From NCBI GenBank assembly GCA_021773395.1, contig JAJFKB010000024.1:124001-188000 (forward strand): 64,000 bases of DNA, in the 5' to 3' direction. The notes beneath the pieces were generated by a model. It was given only the letters and a program-made list of their open reading frames with translations, searched no databases and was not told the origin of the DNA. Below, in pieces: positions 7,822 through 16,919 of this stretch; positions within the stretch are counted from its first letter, which is position 1; every line of letters starts with the position of its first letter. Source of the DNA: Gammaproteobacteria bacterium. GTDB lineage: Bacteria; Pseudomonadota; Gammaproteobacteria; Pseudomonadales; IMCC2047. The position numbers and the translations under genes were made by a program.

Positions 7822-9759
7822 CTATTGACTCAGGTCAAGTAACAGCTTGTTCAAACGCTTCACATAAGCGGCTGGATCATCCAGCTGCCCACCTTCCGCT
7901 AGCAGTGCCTGTTCAAAGATAATGGACGCCAGATCGTCAAAACGCTCGGCACCGGATTCATTATTGAGTTTTTCAACCAGCGGATGCTCAGGGTTGAGTT
8001 CCAGGGTTGGCTTACTGGCAGGCATTGATTGACCGGCCGCTTCCATAATGCGCCGCATTTGGGCACCCATATCATGTTCACCCACCACCAGACAGGCTGG
8101 AGATTCGGTTAGACGATGGGTCACCCGGACATCCTCTACCTTTTCCTCCAAGGCTTTCTTGACGCGCTCCATCAGGTCTTTAAACTGTTCCGCGGTCTCT
8201 TCCTGCTTTTTCTTCTCCTCTTCGTCCTCTACCTTACCAAGATCCAGTTCACCCTTGGTAACATCCTGGAACTGCTTGCCGTCAAACTCCATCAGATGAC
8301 TCATCAACCAGTCATCAATGCGCTCGGAAAGCAGCAGCACTTCGATACCTTTCTTGCGGAACACCTCAATATGCGGGCTATGTTTTGCGGTATTGAAAGA
8401 ATCAGCCACAACATAGTAGATCTTGTCCTGACCTTCCTGCATACGACCAATATAGTCTACCAGCGAATGGGTCGGCTCTTCTGCATCATCATGTGTAGAA
8501 GCAAAACGCATCAATTTTGCAATCTGTTCCTTGTTGGCATGATCTTCCGCCGGCCCTTCCTTGATCACTTGGCCAAACTCTTTCCAGAAAACCGTGTAGT
8601 CTTCTGGTTTGTTTTTGGCGATTTTGCCCAGCATATCCAACACTCGCTTAGTCAGCGCACTGCGCATTTTGTCGATTTGCGGGTCGTTTTGCAGGATTTC
8701 GCGGGAAACATTCAGCGATAGATCATTGGAATCAACAATACCTTTCACAAAACGCAGGTACAGTGGCAAAAACTGCTGCGCATCATCCATGATAAACACT
8801 CTCTGAACATAGAGCTTAAGTCCACGCGGCGCGTCTCGGTTCCATAAATCAAAAGGTGCTCGCTTTGGAATATACAACAAACTGGTATATTCCAGCTTGC
8901 CCTCTACCTTGTTGTGGCTCCAGCTAAGCGGGTCTTCAAAGTCATGCGATACATGCTTGTAGAATTCCGTGTATTCCTCGTCCTTTAGCTCATTGCGGGG
9001 ACAGGTCCACAGGGCGGTGGCTGCGTTAACTGATTCATATTCAGGCGCTTTATCTGCTGTCTCGGCGTCCTTTTTCTCTTCCCCTTCTGGCGAAGGTGGC
9101 GGCGCCATCTCTTCCTTCAACATTTCTACAGGAACAGATATGTGATCGGAATACTTACGCACCAGTGCGCGCAGTCTATAACCGTCAGCAAACTCTTCGC
9201 ATTCTGCTTTCAAGTGCAGAGTAATGCGGGTGCCACGATCCGCCTTTTCAATCGTTTCCAGGTCAAATTCGCCTTCACCGGCAGATTCCCAACGAACGCC
9301 CTGTTCCACTGGTGCTCCGGCTCTGCGGGTTTCAACAGTGACCTTGTCAGCCACGATAAAAGAGGAATAAAACCCCACACCAAACTGCCCGATCAACTGT
9401 GAATCTTTCTTCTGGTCACCGGTCAGGTGCTGCAAAAACTCGGCCGTACCGGATTTCGCGATGGTACCCAGGTTTTCGATCACCTCGTCGCGAGACATGC
9501 CGATACCATTATCCGCAATGGTTAGCGTTCTTGCTTCCTTATCGAACTCAATTCTCACCTTGAGATTCGGATCCGACTCATAAAGATCAGCGTTGGATAG
9601 TGCTTCGAACCGCAGCTTATCTTCCGCATCCGATGCATTAGAAATTAATTCGCGAAGGAAAATCTCCTTGTTGCTATACAGGGAGTGGATCATTAAATGC
9701 AGTAACTGCTTAACTTCTGTCTGAAATCCTAGTGTTTCCTTTTGCGTTTCAACGGCCAT
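7822..9759 (-). CDS. htpG: Chaperone HtpG (bacterial Hsp90)
   Basis: Cytoplasmic ATP-dependent chaperone of about 645 residues, the usual length. The N-terminal GHKL ATPase domain shows the [15 protein letters not shown] and GQFGVGFYS motifs (within the first 130 residues). A charged linker ([12 protein letters not shown]) leads to the middle domain with the NVSREILQ segment, then the C-terminal dimerisation domain. The start at 9759 ([12 protein letters not shown]) is preferred over a Met nine codons earlier, because AGGAG lies upstream of it and family members begin there. A sigma-32 promoter lies about 135 bases upstream, so heat-shock induction is expected. Confidence 0.97.
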   Translation of the reverse strand: MAVETQKETLGFQTEVKQLLHLMIHSLYSNKEIFLRELISNASDAEDKLRFEALSNADLYESDPNLKVRIEFDKEARTLTIADNGIGMSRDEVIENLGTIAKSGTAEFLQHLTGDQKKDSQLIGQFGVGFYSSFIVADKVTVETRRAGAPVEQGVRWESAGEGEFDLETIEKADRGTRITLHLKAECEEFADGYRLRALVRKYSDHISVPVEMLKEEMAPPPSPEGEEKKDAETADKAPEYESVNAATALWTCPRNELKDEEYTEFYKHVSHDFEDPLSWSHNKVEGKLEYTSLLYIPKRAPFDLWNRDAPRGLKLYVQRVFIMDDAQQFLPLYLRFVKGIVDSNDLSLNVSREILQNDPQIDKMRSALTKRVLDMLGKIAKNKPEDYTVFWKEFGQVIKEGPAEDHANKEQIAKLMRFASTHDDAEEPTHSLVDYIGRMQEGQDKIYYVVADSFNTAKHSPHIEVFRKKGIEVLLLSERIDDWLMSHLMEFDGKQFQDVTKGELDLGKVEDEEEKKKQEETAEQFKDLMERVKKALEEKVEDVRVTHRLTESPACLVVGEHDMGAQMRRIMEAAGQSMPASKPTLELNPEHPLVEKLNNESGAERFDDLASIIFEQALLAEGGQLDDPAAYVKRLNKLLLDLSQ

Positions 9760-9893
9760 AAACTCTACTCTCCTAATCTCATTCATTGCTTAACAGTTAA
9801 TCGGGAGGATTAGTAAAAACCTCCGTAACTGATATTCTGGTTGATCTGTAGCCTCTGACTCAGAGAGACTTTTTACTTCTCATTCAGGCCAAG

Positions 9894-9921
9894 AAATGGG
9901 GGCAAAACCAGATTTTTCAAG
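9894..9921 (-). promoter_or_regulatory. Sigma-32 heat-shock promoter of htpG
   Basis: On the minus strand CTTGAAA (9915-9921) is followed after 13 bases by CCCCATTT (9894-9901). Both match the RpoH consensus (CTTGAAA, 11-16 bases, CCCCATnT) exactly. It points toward htpG with an untranslated leader of roughly 125 bases. It overlaps the spacer just downstream of the DUF599 gene. Confidence 0.88.
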
Positions 9922-9943
9922 GAGATCGCTGAAAATGAAAAGA

Positions 9944-10645
9944 TTATTTTTCAGTTCGACCGGCAACCAGAGCTTTGAGCGTTTTTGATTGGAATTCGCG
10001 ACGATAAAGCACTGCAACCACCCAAGCCGTCGCACCGACGAAAGCGATGGGATGAATGAACCACACCAGTAAGGCCAAGCTGAAATAATAGGATCTCAGC
10101 CCCAGGTTAAAGGAATAGACGGCTAATCCCACCACGCGAGACAGTGTATCGCGGTGCATTGCGCGCTCCTGCTCAGTAATATCCTTATCGTTGTATAGCG
10201 GTGCACTGCCAATCAATACGGAAGCAAACCCATATTGACGCATGCACCAAGTGAAGGTAAAAAAAGCGTAGACGAAGATAACGCCCAATATCAGTAATTT
10301 GAGTTCCCAGGCCTGGCGCGAAATATCAGCGACATAAGGTAACTCGGCGATCAGATTTACGGCTCGATCTGTGGAGCCCATCACCGTCAATAATCCGGCA
10401 ATAATCAGCAAACAACTGGACGCCAGGAAACTGGCGTTTCGCTCCATGTTTGCAACTACAGAAGTATCTACAATTCTCACATCACGTTTATGCAGAACAG
10501 CCGCCCATTCTTCAATATAGTACTGCAGCATATTCTGCAATCGTCCAAATTTCTTGGCACGATAACGGGAAAAATAATTATATCCAACCCAGCAAAGAAA
10601 AAACCAAAGCAAGGCGATCAAATCCAAATGACTTAATTCCAGCAT
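9944..10645 (-). CDS. DUF599 family membrane protein
   Basis: A 233-residue inner-membrane protein with about four hydrophobic segments (near residues 8-25, 72-92, 113-135 and 183-215). It contains the N-x-SFLASS motif typical of DUF599. No biochemical function is established for the family. It lies upstream of htpG in the same direction, but the sigma-32 promoter separates the two units. The start ATG is followed immediately by the first membrane segment. Confidence 0.8.
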   Translation of the reverse strand: MLELSHLDLIALLWFFLCWVGYNYFSRYRAKKFGRLQNMLQYYIEEWAAVLHKRDVRIVDTSVVANMERNASFLASSCLLIIAGLLTVMGSTDRAVNLIAELPYVADISRQAWELKLLILGVIFVYAFFTFTWCMRQYGFASVLIGSAPLYNDKDITEQERAMHRDTLSRVVGLAVYSFNLGLRSYYFSLALLVWFIHPIAFVGATAWVVAVLYRREFQSKTLKALVAGRTEK

Positions 10646-10701
10646 GCCATTAATATCCTATTTATCCACATAAACGATTACTCTGGCGAGTCCGTGCATC
10701 A

Positions 10702-11622
10702 CTATTGAAGCAGCACTTCAATATGCGCGCCGACACTAGCGGCCAGAGCATCCAGATCGTACCCACCTTCGAGAACGGACACCAGCCTGCCCTTAGTATA
10801 ACGCTCAGCCGCGTCGCAAATTAGCCGCGTCACCCAGGCATAATCTTCCTCCAACAGTTCCAAGCCACCCAGCGGGTCATCCCGGTGCGCATCAAAACCC
10901 GCAGAAACAAAAATTATTTCCGGCCGATGAAGCTCCAACGCGGGCAACCAGTCACGCTCAATTGCCCGTCGAAATTGCTCACCGTTGGTGCCCGCGACGA
11001 GCGGTGTATTAACGATGTTTGGTCGCTCGATATCCGTGAAACGACCCGGATAGAAGGGATGCTGAAAGCTTGAGCAAAGCAGTACCGAAGGCTCATCCTT
11101 AAAGATATCGACGGTACCGTTTCCATGGTGCACATCAAAATCCAGAATCGCAACCCGTTGCAACCGATATTGATGCTGTGCATGAGCCACACCCACGGCA
11201 ACATTGTTAAACAGACAGAACCCCATACTGGTCTGCCTTTCCGCATGGTGTCCCGGTGGGCGTACCGCACAGAAAGCATTGTCGAATTGGCCGGAACAAA
11301 CGCCATCTACGGCCATGACCACAGCACCTGCAGCCAATTCGGCAGCGCGAATACTCTGTGGGCACAAAGAGGTATCAGGATCAACAGAGGCAAGCCCCTG
11401 CTGCGGCTGCAAACGCGCCAAGTTGGCTATATAGGTGGCCGGATGAACGCGCTGCAATTGAGATACGTTTGCTGGTTGCGCGTCCAGGCATTTAAGCTTC
11501 TCAAGCAGCCCGCTATTTTGCAAATATGCCTGAATGGATTGCAATCGCTCCGGGCTCTCTGGATGATAGCTCCCCATTTGGTGCAAGCAACAATCCTGAT
11601 GGGTGATATACGCCGTAGTCAT
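10702..11622 (-). CDS. Histone deacetylase family protein
   Basis: Zinc-dependent deacetylase of the HDAC/acetoin-utilisation/acetylpolyamine amidohydrolase superfamily, 306 residues. The His-His pair of the charge relay is in RPPGHHAE (residues 125-126). Zinc ligands are the Asp and His of DFDVHHGNGT (163, 165) and the Asp of SAGFDAHRDDP (244). The catalytic Tyr is in LEGGYDL (288). The start at 11622 avoids a 40-base overlap with ycgN and begins at the conserved region. The natural substrate in bacteria (acetyl-lysine, acetylpolyamine or other) cannot be told from sequence. Confidence 0.9.
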   Translation of the reverse strand: MTTAYITHQDCCLHQMGSYHPESPERLQSIQAYLQNSGLLEKLKCLDAQPANVSQLQRVHPATYIANLARLQPQQGLASVDPDTSLCPQSIRAAELAAGAVVMAVDGVCSGQFDNAFCAVRPPGHHAERQTSMGFCLFNNVAVGVAHAQHQYRLQRVAILDFDVHHGNGTVDIFKDEPSVLLCSSFQHPFYPGRFTDIERPNIVNTPLVAGTNGEQFRRAIERDWLPALELHRPEIIFVSAGFDAHRDDPLGGLELLEEDYAWVTRLICDAAERYTKGRLVSVLEGGYDLDALAASVGAHIEVLLQ

Positions 11623-11648
11623 ACCCGCTGAGCCATTACCATAGAAGA

Positions 11649-12095
11649 TTAGTCCACTTTGACCCAATCGATCAGGTGACACTCCCACTCGTCCGGGTGA
11701 ACATATTCTTCAGAGATGGTTTTGTTCTTTACCGAAACGCCCGCCTGATGAACCGAGTCAGCGGAACCGGAGATCAACGGATGACAATCGGGCAGATCTT
11801 TACCTTCTGCAATTAACCGGTAAGCGCAAGTGGACGGAAGCCACTGGAACTCATCAATATTCTGTCTCGTCAACCACACGCAATTAGGTACCAATTTTGA
11901 ACGATTCTGATATTCACCACAGCGGCAAGTTTCGGCGTCCAGATAACGGCAAACCAGGTGGGTATAATGAACTTCCCCGGTATCCTCATCTTCCAGTTTT
12001 TGCAGGCAGCACAGTGCACAGCCATCACATAGGAATTCCCACTGCGCTTCGCTCATTTGCTCAAGAGTTTTGCTTTTCCAGAAAGGTTCCGACAC
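11649..12095 (-). CDS. ycgN: YcgN family cysteine-cluster protein (UPF0260)
   Basis: A 148-residue cytoplasmic protein with the CxxCxxCC cluster (CDGCALCC, residues 23-30) and further conserved Cys (C49, C57, C59, C72, C90, C104). These are the hallmarks of the UPF0260/YkgJ-like family, thought to bind an iron-sulfur or zinc centre. Function is unproven. It is 11 bases downstream of ycgL and probably cotranscribed with rnd-ycgL, the order known in Pseudomonas relatives. Confidence 0.88.
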   Translation of the reverse strand: MSEPFWKSKTLEQMSEAQWEFLCDGCALCCLQKLEDEDTGEVHYTHLVCRYLDAETCRCGEYQNRSKLVPNCVWLTRQNIDEFQWLPSTCAYRLIAEGKDLPDCHPLISGSADSVHQAGVSVKNKTISEEYVHPDEWECHLIDWVKVD

Positions 12096-12106
12096 GGCAA
12101 TGATCG

Positions 12107-12385
12107 CTATTTGCTATTTTTCAAATAAAGACTGTCTGCCTGATCCTGCTTACCCGGTGGCATTTGCAGGAAAAAACCCTGATCTTTGACCGCTTGAACC
12201 ACTTCATCACGGTCAACTCTTGCTAATTTGCGCTCAGGAGTTAACGCTAATGTCATGACAAATTCCGGCTTACCAAATACGGTTAATAGGCTTTCCGGCA
12301 CTTTTTCAAGCGGCTGCGACTTCTCCATATACAGATACATACCTTCTTTTTTAAGGCTCTTGTAGATGGTACAGATCAACATCAT
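12107..12385 (-). CDS. ycgL: YcgL domain-containing protein
   Basis: A 92-residue protein of the YcgL family (LICTIYKSLKKEGMYLY at the N-terminus, KQGFFLQMPP-type motif near residue 75). It is a small cytoplasmic alpha/beta protein of unsettled function. Its ATG overlaps the stop of rnd by four bases (ATGA), indicating translational coupling with RNase D. Confidence 0.88.
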   Translation of the reverse strand: MMLICTIYKSLKKEGMYLYMEKSQPLEKVPESLLTVFGKPEFVMTLALTPERKLARVDRDEVVQAVKDQGFFLQMPPGKQDQADSLYLKNSK

Positions 12386-13524
12386 GAGTTTGATACCTTA
12401 AAGCTTCCCAGCAACACGGATAATTCCTTTTCAATAAGCTCCTTTTTCCAGCACTGCAGGTTGTTGATGATCACCTTCCCACTGGTCAGATACTCCAGCA
12501 AAATAGTGGCTAATGATTTTTTATTCAACATCAGTTCTGGCGGTATACCTATTGAATCGGCTCGCTGCGCCACCAGTTTCTGCATCTGTTTCAGCTGAGA
12601 TTTAGCCGATATCGGAAGTGCATCCTGAATAACGGGGAGTTCCTCACCACTGCCCGCGAACTGCTTGATCAGTTCGAGAATATTAGCGCCGTCAAGGCGT
12701 AGGGTTTTCGGGTGAATTTCTGCAATGGTGGACAAATGGCGCAAGGTGTCGGGCTGCTTTCTCGCCAGCTCTAAAAGAATGGCGTCTTTCAACAGGAACC
12801 CCCGTGGTGTATTCCGTTTTTGTGACTCGTTCTCTCGCCATTCAGCCAATTTTTTCACCACATAAAGCTGCTGACCATTGAGATTATTGACCCCCTTGAT
12901 ACGCAAGTACTGCTCATCGGCGGGCATGTCTCTGGACTGTTTGTCGATCAGGCATTGACACTCTTCGGTGAGCCAATGAAAGCGATCCACTTGATGCAAT
13001 TCCGCCAATTGATGTTCATAGATATCAGCCAGGTATACGACATCCAGTATCGCGTATTTTTGCTGTGCCTCGGTGAGAGGTCTATTGCACCAGTTGGAAC
13101 GTTGCTGCTCTTTTGGCAGCGATATTCCGTATTGCTTTTCAACCAATGTTTTATAGCCTATTGAAAACCCATGCCCTAACAGCGCTGCTGCAATTTGTGT
13201 ATCAAATAATGGCTGTGGCAACGTACCCAGGTAACAGCGGAAGACCTCAAGATCTTCCGAACAGGCATGCATTACTTTAACCACTTTTGGATCATCAAGA
13301 AGATCAATTAAAGGCTGTTTATTTTGAATCGTCAGCGGATCAATTAGGTAGAACCGATTACCCGCCGCTAGTTGAATCAACCCGATGTTTGGATAATAGG
13401 TGTTATAGCGCACAAACTCTGTATCCAGCGCAACCCACTCCAATTCTCGACACTGAATCATTACCGCCTGCAAAGACTCGTCGCTGGTCACCCACTGATA
13501 TTCAGGTATAGATGTATCTAACAA
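12382..13524 (-). CDS. rnd: Ribonuclease D
   Basis: 3'-5' exoribonuclease of the DEDDy family that trims tRNA and other stable RNA 3' ends; 380 residues, the usual length. Metal-binding residues are Asp34 and Glu36 (ALDTEF), Asp91 (CSEDLEVF), and Tyr157/Asp161 (YAILDVVYL). One or two HRDC RNA-binding domains follow (about residues 210-375). It heads an rnd-ycgL-ycgN unit. Confidence 0.95.
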   Translation of the reverse strand: MLDTSIPEYQWVTSDESLQAVMIQCRELEWVALDTEFVRYNTYYPNIGLIQLAAGNRFYLIDPLTIQNKQPLIDLLDDPKVVKVMHACSEDLEVFRCYLGTLPQPLFDTQIAAALLGHGFSIGYKTLVEKQYGISLPKEQQRSNWCNRPLTEAQQKYAILDVVYLADIYEHQLAELHQVDRFHWLTEECQCLIDKQSRDMPADEQYLRIKGVNNLNGQQLYVVKKLAEWRENESQKRNTPRGFLLKDAILLELARKQPDTLRHLSTIAEIHPKTLRLDGANILELIKQFAGSGEELPVIQDALPISAKSQLKQMQKLVAQRADSIGIPPELMLNKKSLATILLEYLTSGKVIINNLQCWKKELIEKELSVLLGSFKVSNS

Positions 13525-13542
13525 ACTGAAGAATTCCTCATG

Positions 13543-14145
13543 CTATCCGCAAACCGGCTGTCTACCCTGGAATGCATGCGCCAGAGTACCTCCATCTACG
13601 TACTCAAGTTCCCCACCCAGGGGAACGCCCTGCGCCAGACGACTCAGTGTTATTTGAGTACCATCCAATTGCTGCGCGATGTAATAGGAAGTCGCCTCCC
13701 CTTCAACCGTTGAATTTATTGCCATGATCACCTCTGTAACCTCTGAATTTTTTAGCCGGGCGAAGAGTAGATCAATACCAATTTCCTGAGGCCCTATGCC
13801 ATCGATCGGTGAGAGATGCCCCTTTAATACGAAATAGTAACCTTTGAAGAGAGCTGTCTGCTCGATAGCTATCACATCAGCTGGAGATTCAACCACGCAA
13901 AGCATCGAGGGGTCCCTCCGCGTGTCACTGCAAATTCGGCATGTCGGAGTTTCTGACAGGATACGGCAGCGCTCGCAGTGTTTAACCTGCTCAACGGCTA
14001 TTTCCAGACTTTCCGCCACGCGTTTTGCGCCGCTACGGTCATTCTCCAGCAGATGCAATGCCATACGCTGAGCTGATTTTGGGCCAACTCCAGGCAGGCA
14101 GCGCAGTGCCTGAATCAATTGGTCAACCAAGGGGCTAAATGACAT
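13543..14145 (-). CDS. recR: Recombination mediator RecR
   Basis: A 200-residue DNA-repair protein that acts with RecF/RecO to load RecA on gapped DNA. It shows the N-terminal helix-hairpin-helix ([13 protein letters not shown], residues 17-29), a four-Cys zinc finger (CERC...CRIC, about 57-72) and the Toprim domain ([13 protein letters not shown], from about 81). It is 19 bases downstream of ybaB, in the common dnaX-ybaB-recR order. Confidence 0.97.
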   Translation of the reverse strand: MSFSPLVDQLIQALRCLPGVGPKSAQRMALHLLENDRSGAKRVAESLEIAVEQVKHCERCRILSETPTCRICSDTRRDPSMLCVVESPADVIAIEQTALFKGYYFVLKGHLSPIDGIGPQEIGIDLLFARLKNSEVTEVIMAINSTVEGEATSYYIAQQLDGTQITLSRLAQGVPLGGELEYVDGGTLAHAFQGRQPVCG

Positions 14146-14164
14146 AGGGATCTATTAAATATTC

Positions 14165-14488
14165 CTAAAAAGGCATCTTAAAGCCCTCGGGCAAACCCAT
14201 GCCCGCGGCCATTCCCGATAGCTGTTCTTTGTTCTTCAGCTCTACTTTGCGCACCGCATCATTGACGGCTGCAGCAAGCAGATCCTCTAACATTTCCTTA
14301 TCCTCTTTCAACAGCCCAGGTTCTATCTCCACCCGTTTCACATCATGACGGCCATTCATGGTTACTTTAACCATACCGGCGCCGGACTCGCCTGTTATTT
14401 CTGCCAAGGCCAGATCATCCTGCGCTTTTTGCATTTTTTCCTGCATTTGCTGAGCTTGTTTCATTAGCTCACCCAAATCTGTTTTCAT
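14165..14488 (-). CDS. ybaB: Nucleoid-associated protein YbaB/EbfC
   Basis: A 107-residue DNA-binding protein with the N-terminal [12 protein letters not shown] helix and the [20 protein letters not shown] core. It forms dimers that bind DNA with little sequence preference. A strong GGAGG ribosome-binding site precedes the ATG. It lies between dnaX and recR. Confidence 0.96.
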   Translation of the reverse strand: MKTDLGELMKQAQQMQEKMQKAQDDLALAEITGESGAGMVKVTMNGRHDVKRVEIEPGLLKEDKEMLEDLLAAAVNDAVRKVELKNKEQLSGMAAGMGLPEGFKMPF

Positions 14489-14541
14489 CTCTCAACCCTC
14501 CAAAATTCAAATAAATTTAATCTCACGCCTTGTTGGTGGTC

Positions 14542-14624
14542 GCGCTTAACAGGCCAGTCACATCACACCCCTTGTGCTTCAGAGCGGGCTGCTCGCTCTA
14601 TGGCTCTTTAGAACCTGTTAACGC
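14542..14624. repeat. Nested inverted repeat between dnaX and ybaB
   Basis: An outer pair TTAACAGG/CCTGTTAA (within 14542-14553 and 14614-14624) encloses an inner hairpin AGAGCG/CGCTCT (14581-14599). It lies in the 192-bp spacer downstream of dnaX. It may be a structured leader of ybaB-recR, an attenuator or a REP-like repeat. No long T-run follows on either strand. Confidence 0.4.
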
Positions 14625-14680
14625 TAATAAATTCTGATTTTTTCTCAAATTGACAGCGCCTGAACTGAGTTTAGCAACAC

Positions 14681-16510
14681 TCAATCGATTGGCTCAATGG
14701 AATCCAGGTTCAATTTACCATCAAACTGCTCGATTATCTGCTTAACCAACGGATCTTGCTGTAACGAGTCACGTGCTCGTGCCAATCTTTCCTGCTGCTG
14801 TCGCTGTTGACACGCCATTGCCGTTTCTTCTTCTATCGCTCCGGCATTGATTTCCACCACCAATGAGCATGCAAAATATTGAATCAGTGCATCTGTAATA
14901 CGTTGCCTGTGAGCATCATTGACTAACCCGATGTACTGCGGATCAATCACCAGCTCAATATGTTTCTCCTGCCGGGCTCGAAACACCGATTGCATAAGAA
15001 TATTCTTGGTCATACCTCTAAGCTGTACCTGCATAACCGCCTGAATCCAGGCGGCATTGCCATTTAACTGGTCAAGTGCGACTCTTTGCTCGGCATCTTC
15101 CTGTTTCAGCTGTTCAGGAGGCGGTTCCTCTTTTACCGGTTCGGGACTGTTATTTGGCGAAGCAGTCGGTAGTGGTTCTGCTTGCGGCTGCGCTTTAGAC
15201 GGGCTGTTATCGACCACTAACCCCAACTTTGGTCGATGTTCGACCTCCGCTACCTGTGACCTGAGCACGCCTGAAGAACTCTTATTGATCATCGAGAGTT
15301 TAGTTGCAGGCGTACCCATCTCATTGCGCGGATGCGAATCACGCGCTGGCTCTTTTTTTTGCTGCGCCTGCTTGTTCGCTAAGTTACTGGACACTTTTTT
15401 TTTTGAATCTAGCGAGGAGGTATCCGAATCAAAAGTAAAAGCCAGCATACGTAATAGAACCATCTCAAACCCAGCTCTTAAATCCGGGTTCAATGGCAGA
15501 TCCCGCCGGCCAATAAGCGCAATTTGATAATACAGCTGCAGCTCTTCTGCCGTCATCCCCGCCGCAAAATTCTTTATGCGATCAAGGTCACCAAAGCTAT
15601 TATCCGCCAATTCAGGCACAACTTGCGCTACGGCGACTCTATGCAGCAGCGTAATCAGCTCATTCAGCGCAGCAACATAATCCGGTGCATAGTTGGCGAT
15701 TTCCGCTACCTGGTTCAGCAACTTAGAGGCATCACCGTCTAAAAGCGCAGATAGCAGATGGTGAAGACGATTACGATCGATACTGCCCAACATCGCTCCA
15801 ACGTCAGTCTCGTTGATTGCATTTTCGCCGTAGGCAATCGCCTGATCAGTCAGGCTTAACGCATCTCTCATGCTACCATCAGCAGCCCTTCCCAGCTGCC
15901 ATAGAGCCGCGTCTTCGCAAGGTATCTTTTCTTCGGCCAATACCTGTTTGAGGTATTCGACGATCGGTTCGGGTGGTAAATTCTTCAGGTTGAACTGCAA
16001 ACAACGCGACAGCACCGTTACCGGCAGTTTCTGAGGGTCGGTGGTCGCTAATAAAAATTTAATATGCGGTGGTGGTTCTTCCAAAGTTTTGAGTAACGCG
16101 TTAAAGCTATGCCCCGACAGCATATGCACTTCATCAATAAGATAAACCTTGTAGCGACAGCGCGTTGGCGCGTATTGCACGTTATCAAGAAGTTCGCGGG
16201 TGTCTTCCACCTTGGTTTTCGAAGCAGCATCCACTTCAATGAGATCGACACATCGTCCTTCATTGATTTCTGTGCAGGTAGAGCAGGTATTACAGGGGAC
16301 AGAACTAACACCCGCCTCACAATTAAGGCATTTAGCCAGAATGCGAGCGATCGTCGTTTTTCCAACACCGCGCGTCCCAGTGAAGAGGTAGGCATGATGC
16401 AGGCGATTATTTTCCAGCGCATTGATTAATGCCCTCAGCACATGCTCCTGCCCCACCATCTGTTCAAAAGTGCGGGGGCGCCATTTTCGTGCAAGAACCT
16501 GATGCTCCAT
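14681..16510 (-). CDS. dnaX: DNA polymerase III subunits tau/gamma
   Basis: Clamp-loader ATPase of 609 residues. The AAA+ module shows Walker A (GTRGVGKT), the zinc-binding Cys set (CLNC, CNTCSTC), Walker B (LIDEVHML) and the SRC sensor motif (LSRCLQF). The C-terminal part is the tau-specific region that binds DnaB and the polymerase core. The ATG at 16510 (MEHQVLARKWRPRTF) is preferred to a TTG 12 codons earlier. At codons 369-372 there is a run of ten A (15395-15404 on the plus strand as T). Slippage there in either direction meets a stop within five codons and would give a gamma-like product of 375-376 residues. Confidence 0.96.
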   Translation of the reverse strand: MEHQVLARKWRPRTFEQMVGQEHVLRALINALENNRLHHAYLFTGTRGVGKTTIARILAKCLNCEAGVSSVPCNTCSTCTEINEGRCVDLIEVDAASKTKVEDTRELLDNVQYAPTRCRYKVYLIDEVHMLSGHSFNALLKTLEEPPPHIKFLLATTDPQKLPVTVLSRCLQFNLKNLPPEPIVEYLKQVLAEEKIPCEDAALWQLGRAADGSMRDALSLTDQAIAYGENAINETDVGAMLGSIDRNRLHHLLSALLDGDASKLLNQVAEIANYAPDYVAALNELITLLHRVAVAQVVPELADNSFGDLDRIKNFAAGMTAEELQLYYQIALIGRRDLPLNPDLRAGFEMVLLRMLAFTFDSDTSSLDSKKKVSSNLANKQAQQKKEPARDSHPRNEMGTPATKLSMINKSSSGVLRSQVAEVEHRPKLGLVVDNSPSKAQPQAEPLPTASPNNSPEPVKEEPPPEQLKQEDAEQRVALDQLNGNAAWIQAVMQVQLRGMTKNILMQSVFRARQEKHIELVIDPQYIGLVNDAHRQRITDALIQYFACSLVVEINAGAIEEETAMACQQRQQQERLARARDSLQQDPLVKQIIEQFDGKLNLDSIEPID

Positions 16511-16698
16511 AATGCCTGTCAATTTCCCGGTTTTATTCTGATTCAAGAGGTGTCATATGCTATCTTTTCGAGGCACAGTTCACCAGAAAAATGTGAGATT
16601 CTTTAGTCGGGATATCTACGCTGTGACGTTTTTCCAAACGCCGTGGTAATCCGCAGGACAAGTATTGACGAGAGAAAATATCGCCAGGGGTTAATGGA

Positions 16699-16810
16699 GG
16701 CAACTCCCACCAGCTACACCCCGGCACATGAACGCACTGTTACCGTTGCTCCCTTCCGGGCCTGGCGGGGTTCACAATGTTTCATTGCGGGGGAACCAGC
16801 GAGAGTTACC
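16699..16810 (-). ncRNA. ffs: 4.5S RNA of the signal recognition particle
   Basis: The minus strand carries the conserved SRP domain IV loop (CAGGCCCGGAAGGGAGCA, near 16750-16770) and the 3' strand GTGCCGGGGTGTAGCTGG. The ends pair as a 10-bp stem (GGTAACTCTC with GGGAGTTGCC), giving about 112 nt, the size of the E. coli RNA. It binds Ffh to target membrane proteins. It is upstream of dnaX, as in Pseudomonas. A promoter-like TTGAAT/17 bases/GACAAT lies just upstream, with a short leader that would need processing. Confidence 0.93.
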
Positions 16811-16919
16811 ATAACGCGGCGCGTATTGTCCCTGATTGCAGGTCTTGATTCAAGGGAATTTATGGGTCTGTTTTTGCAATACGCTGGTAAATTGATGAAA
16901 GCTTGATCTCTGGGTTGTA

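Noticed and set aside
14612..14624. CCTGTTAACGC shared with 61852-61862 as a dispersed repeat
   Set aside because: An 11-base match is expected many times by chance in a window of this size.
16643..16906. Plus-strand open frame of 87 codons
   Set aside because: It is antisense to the 4.5S RNA gene, whose conserved sequence explains the region.
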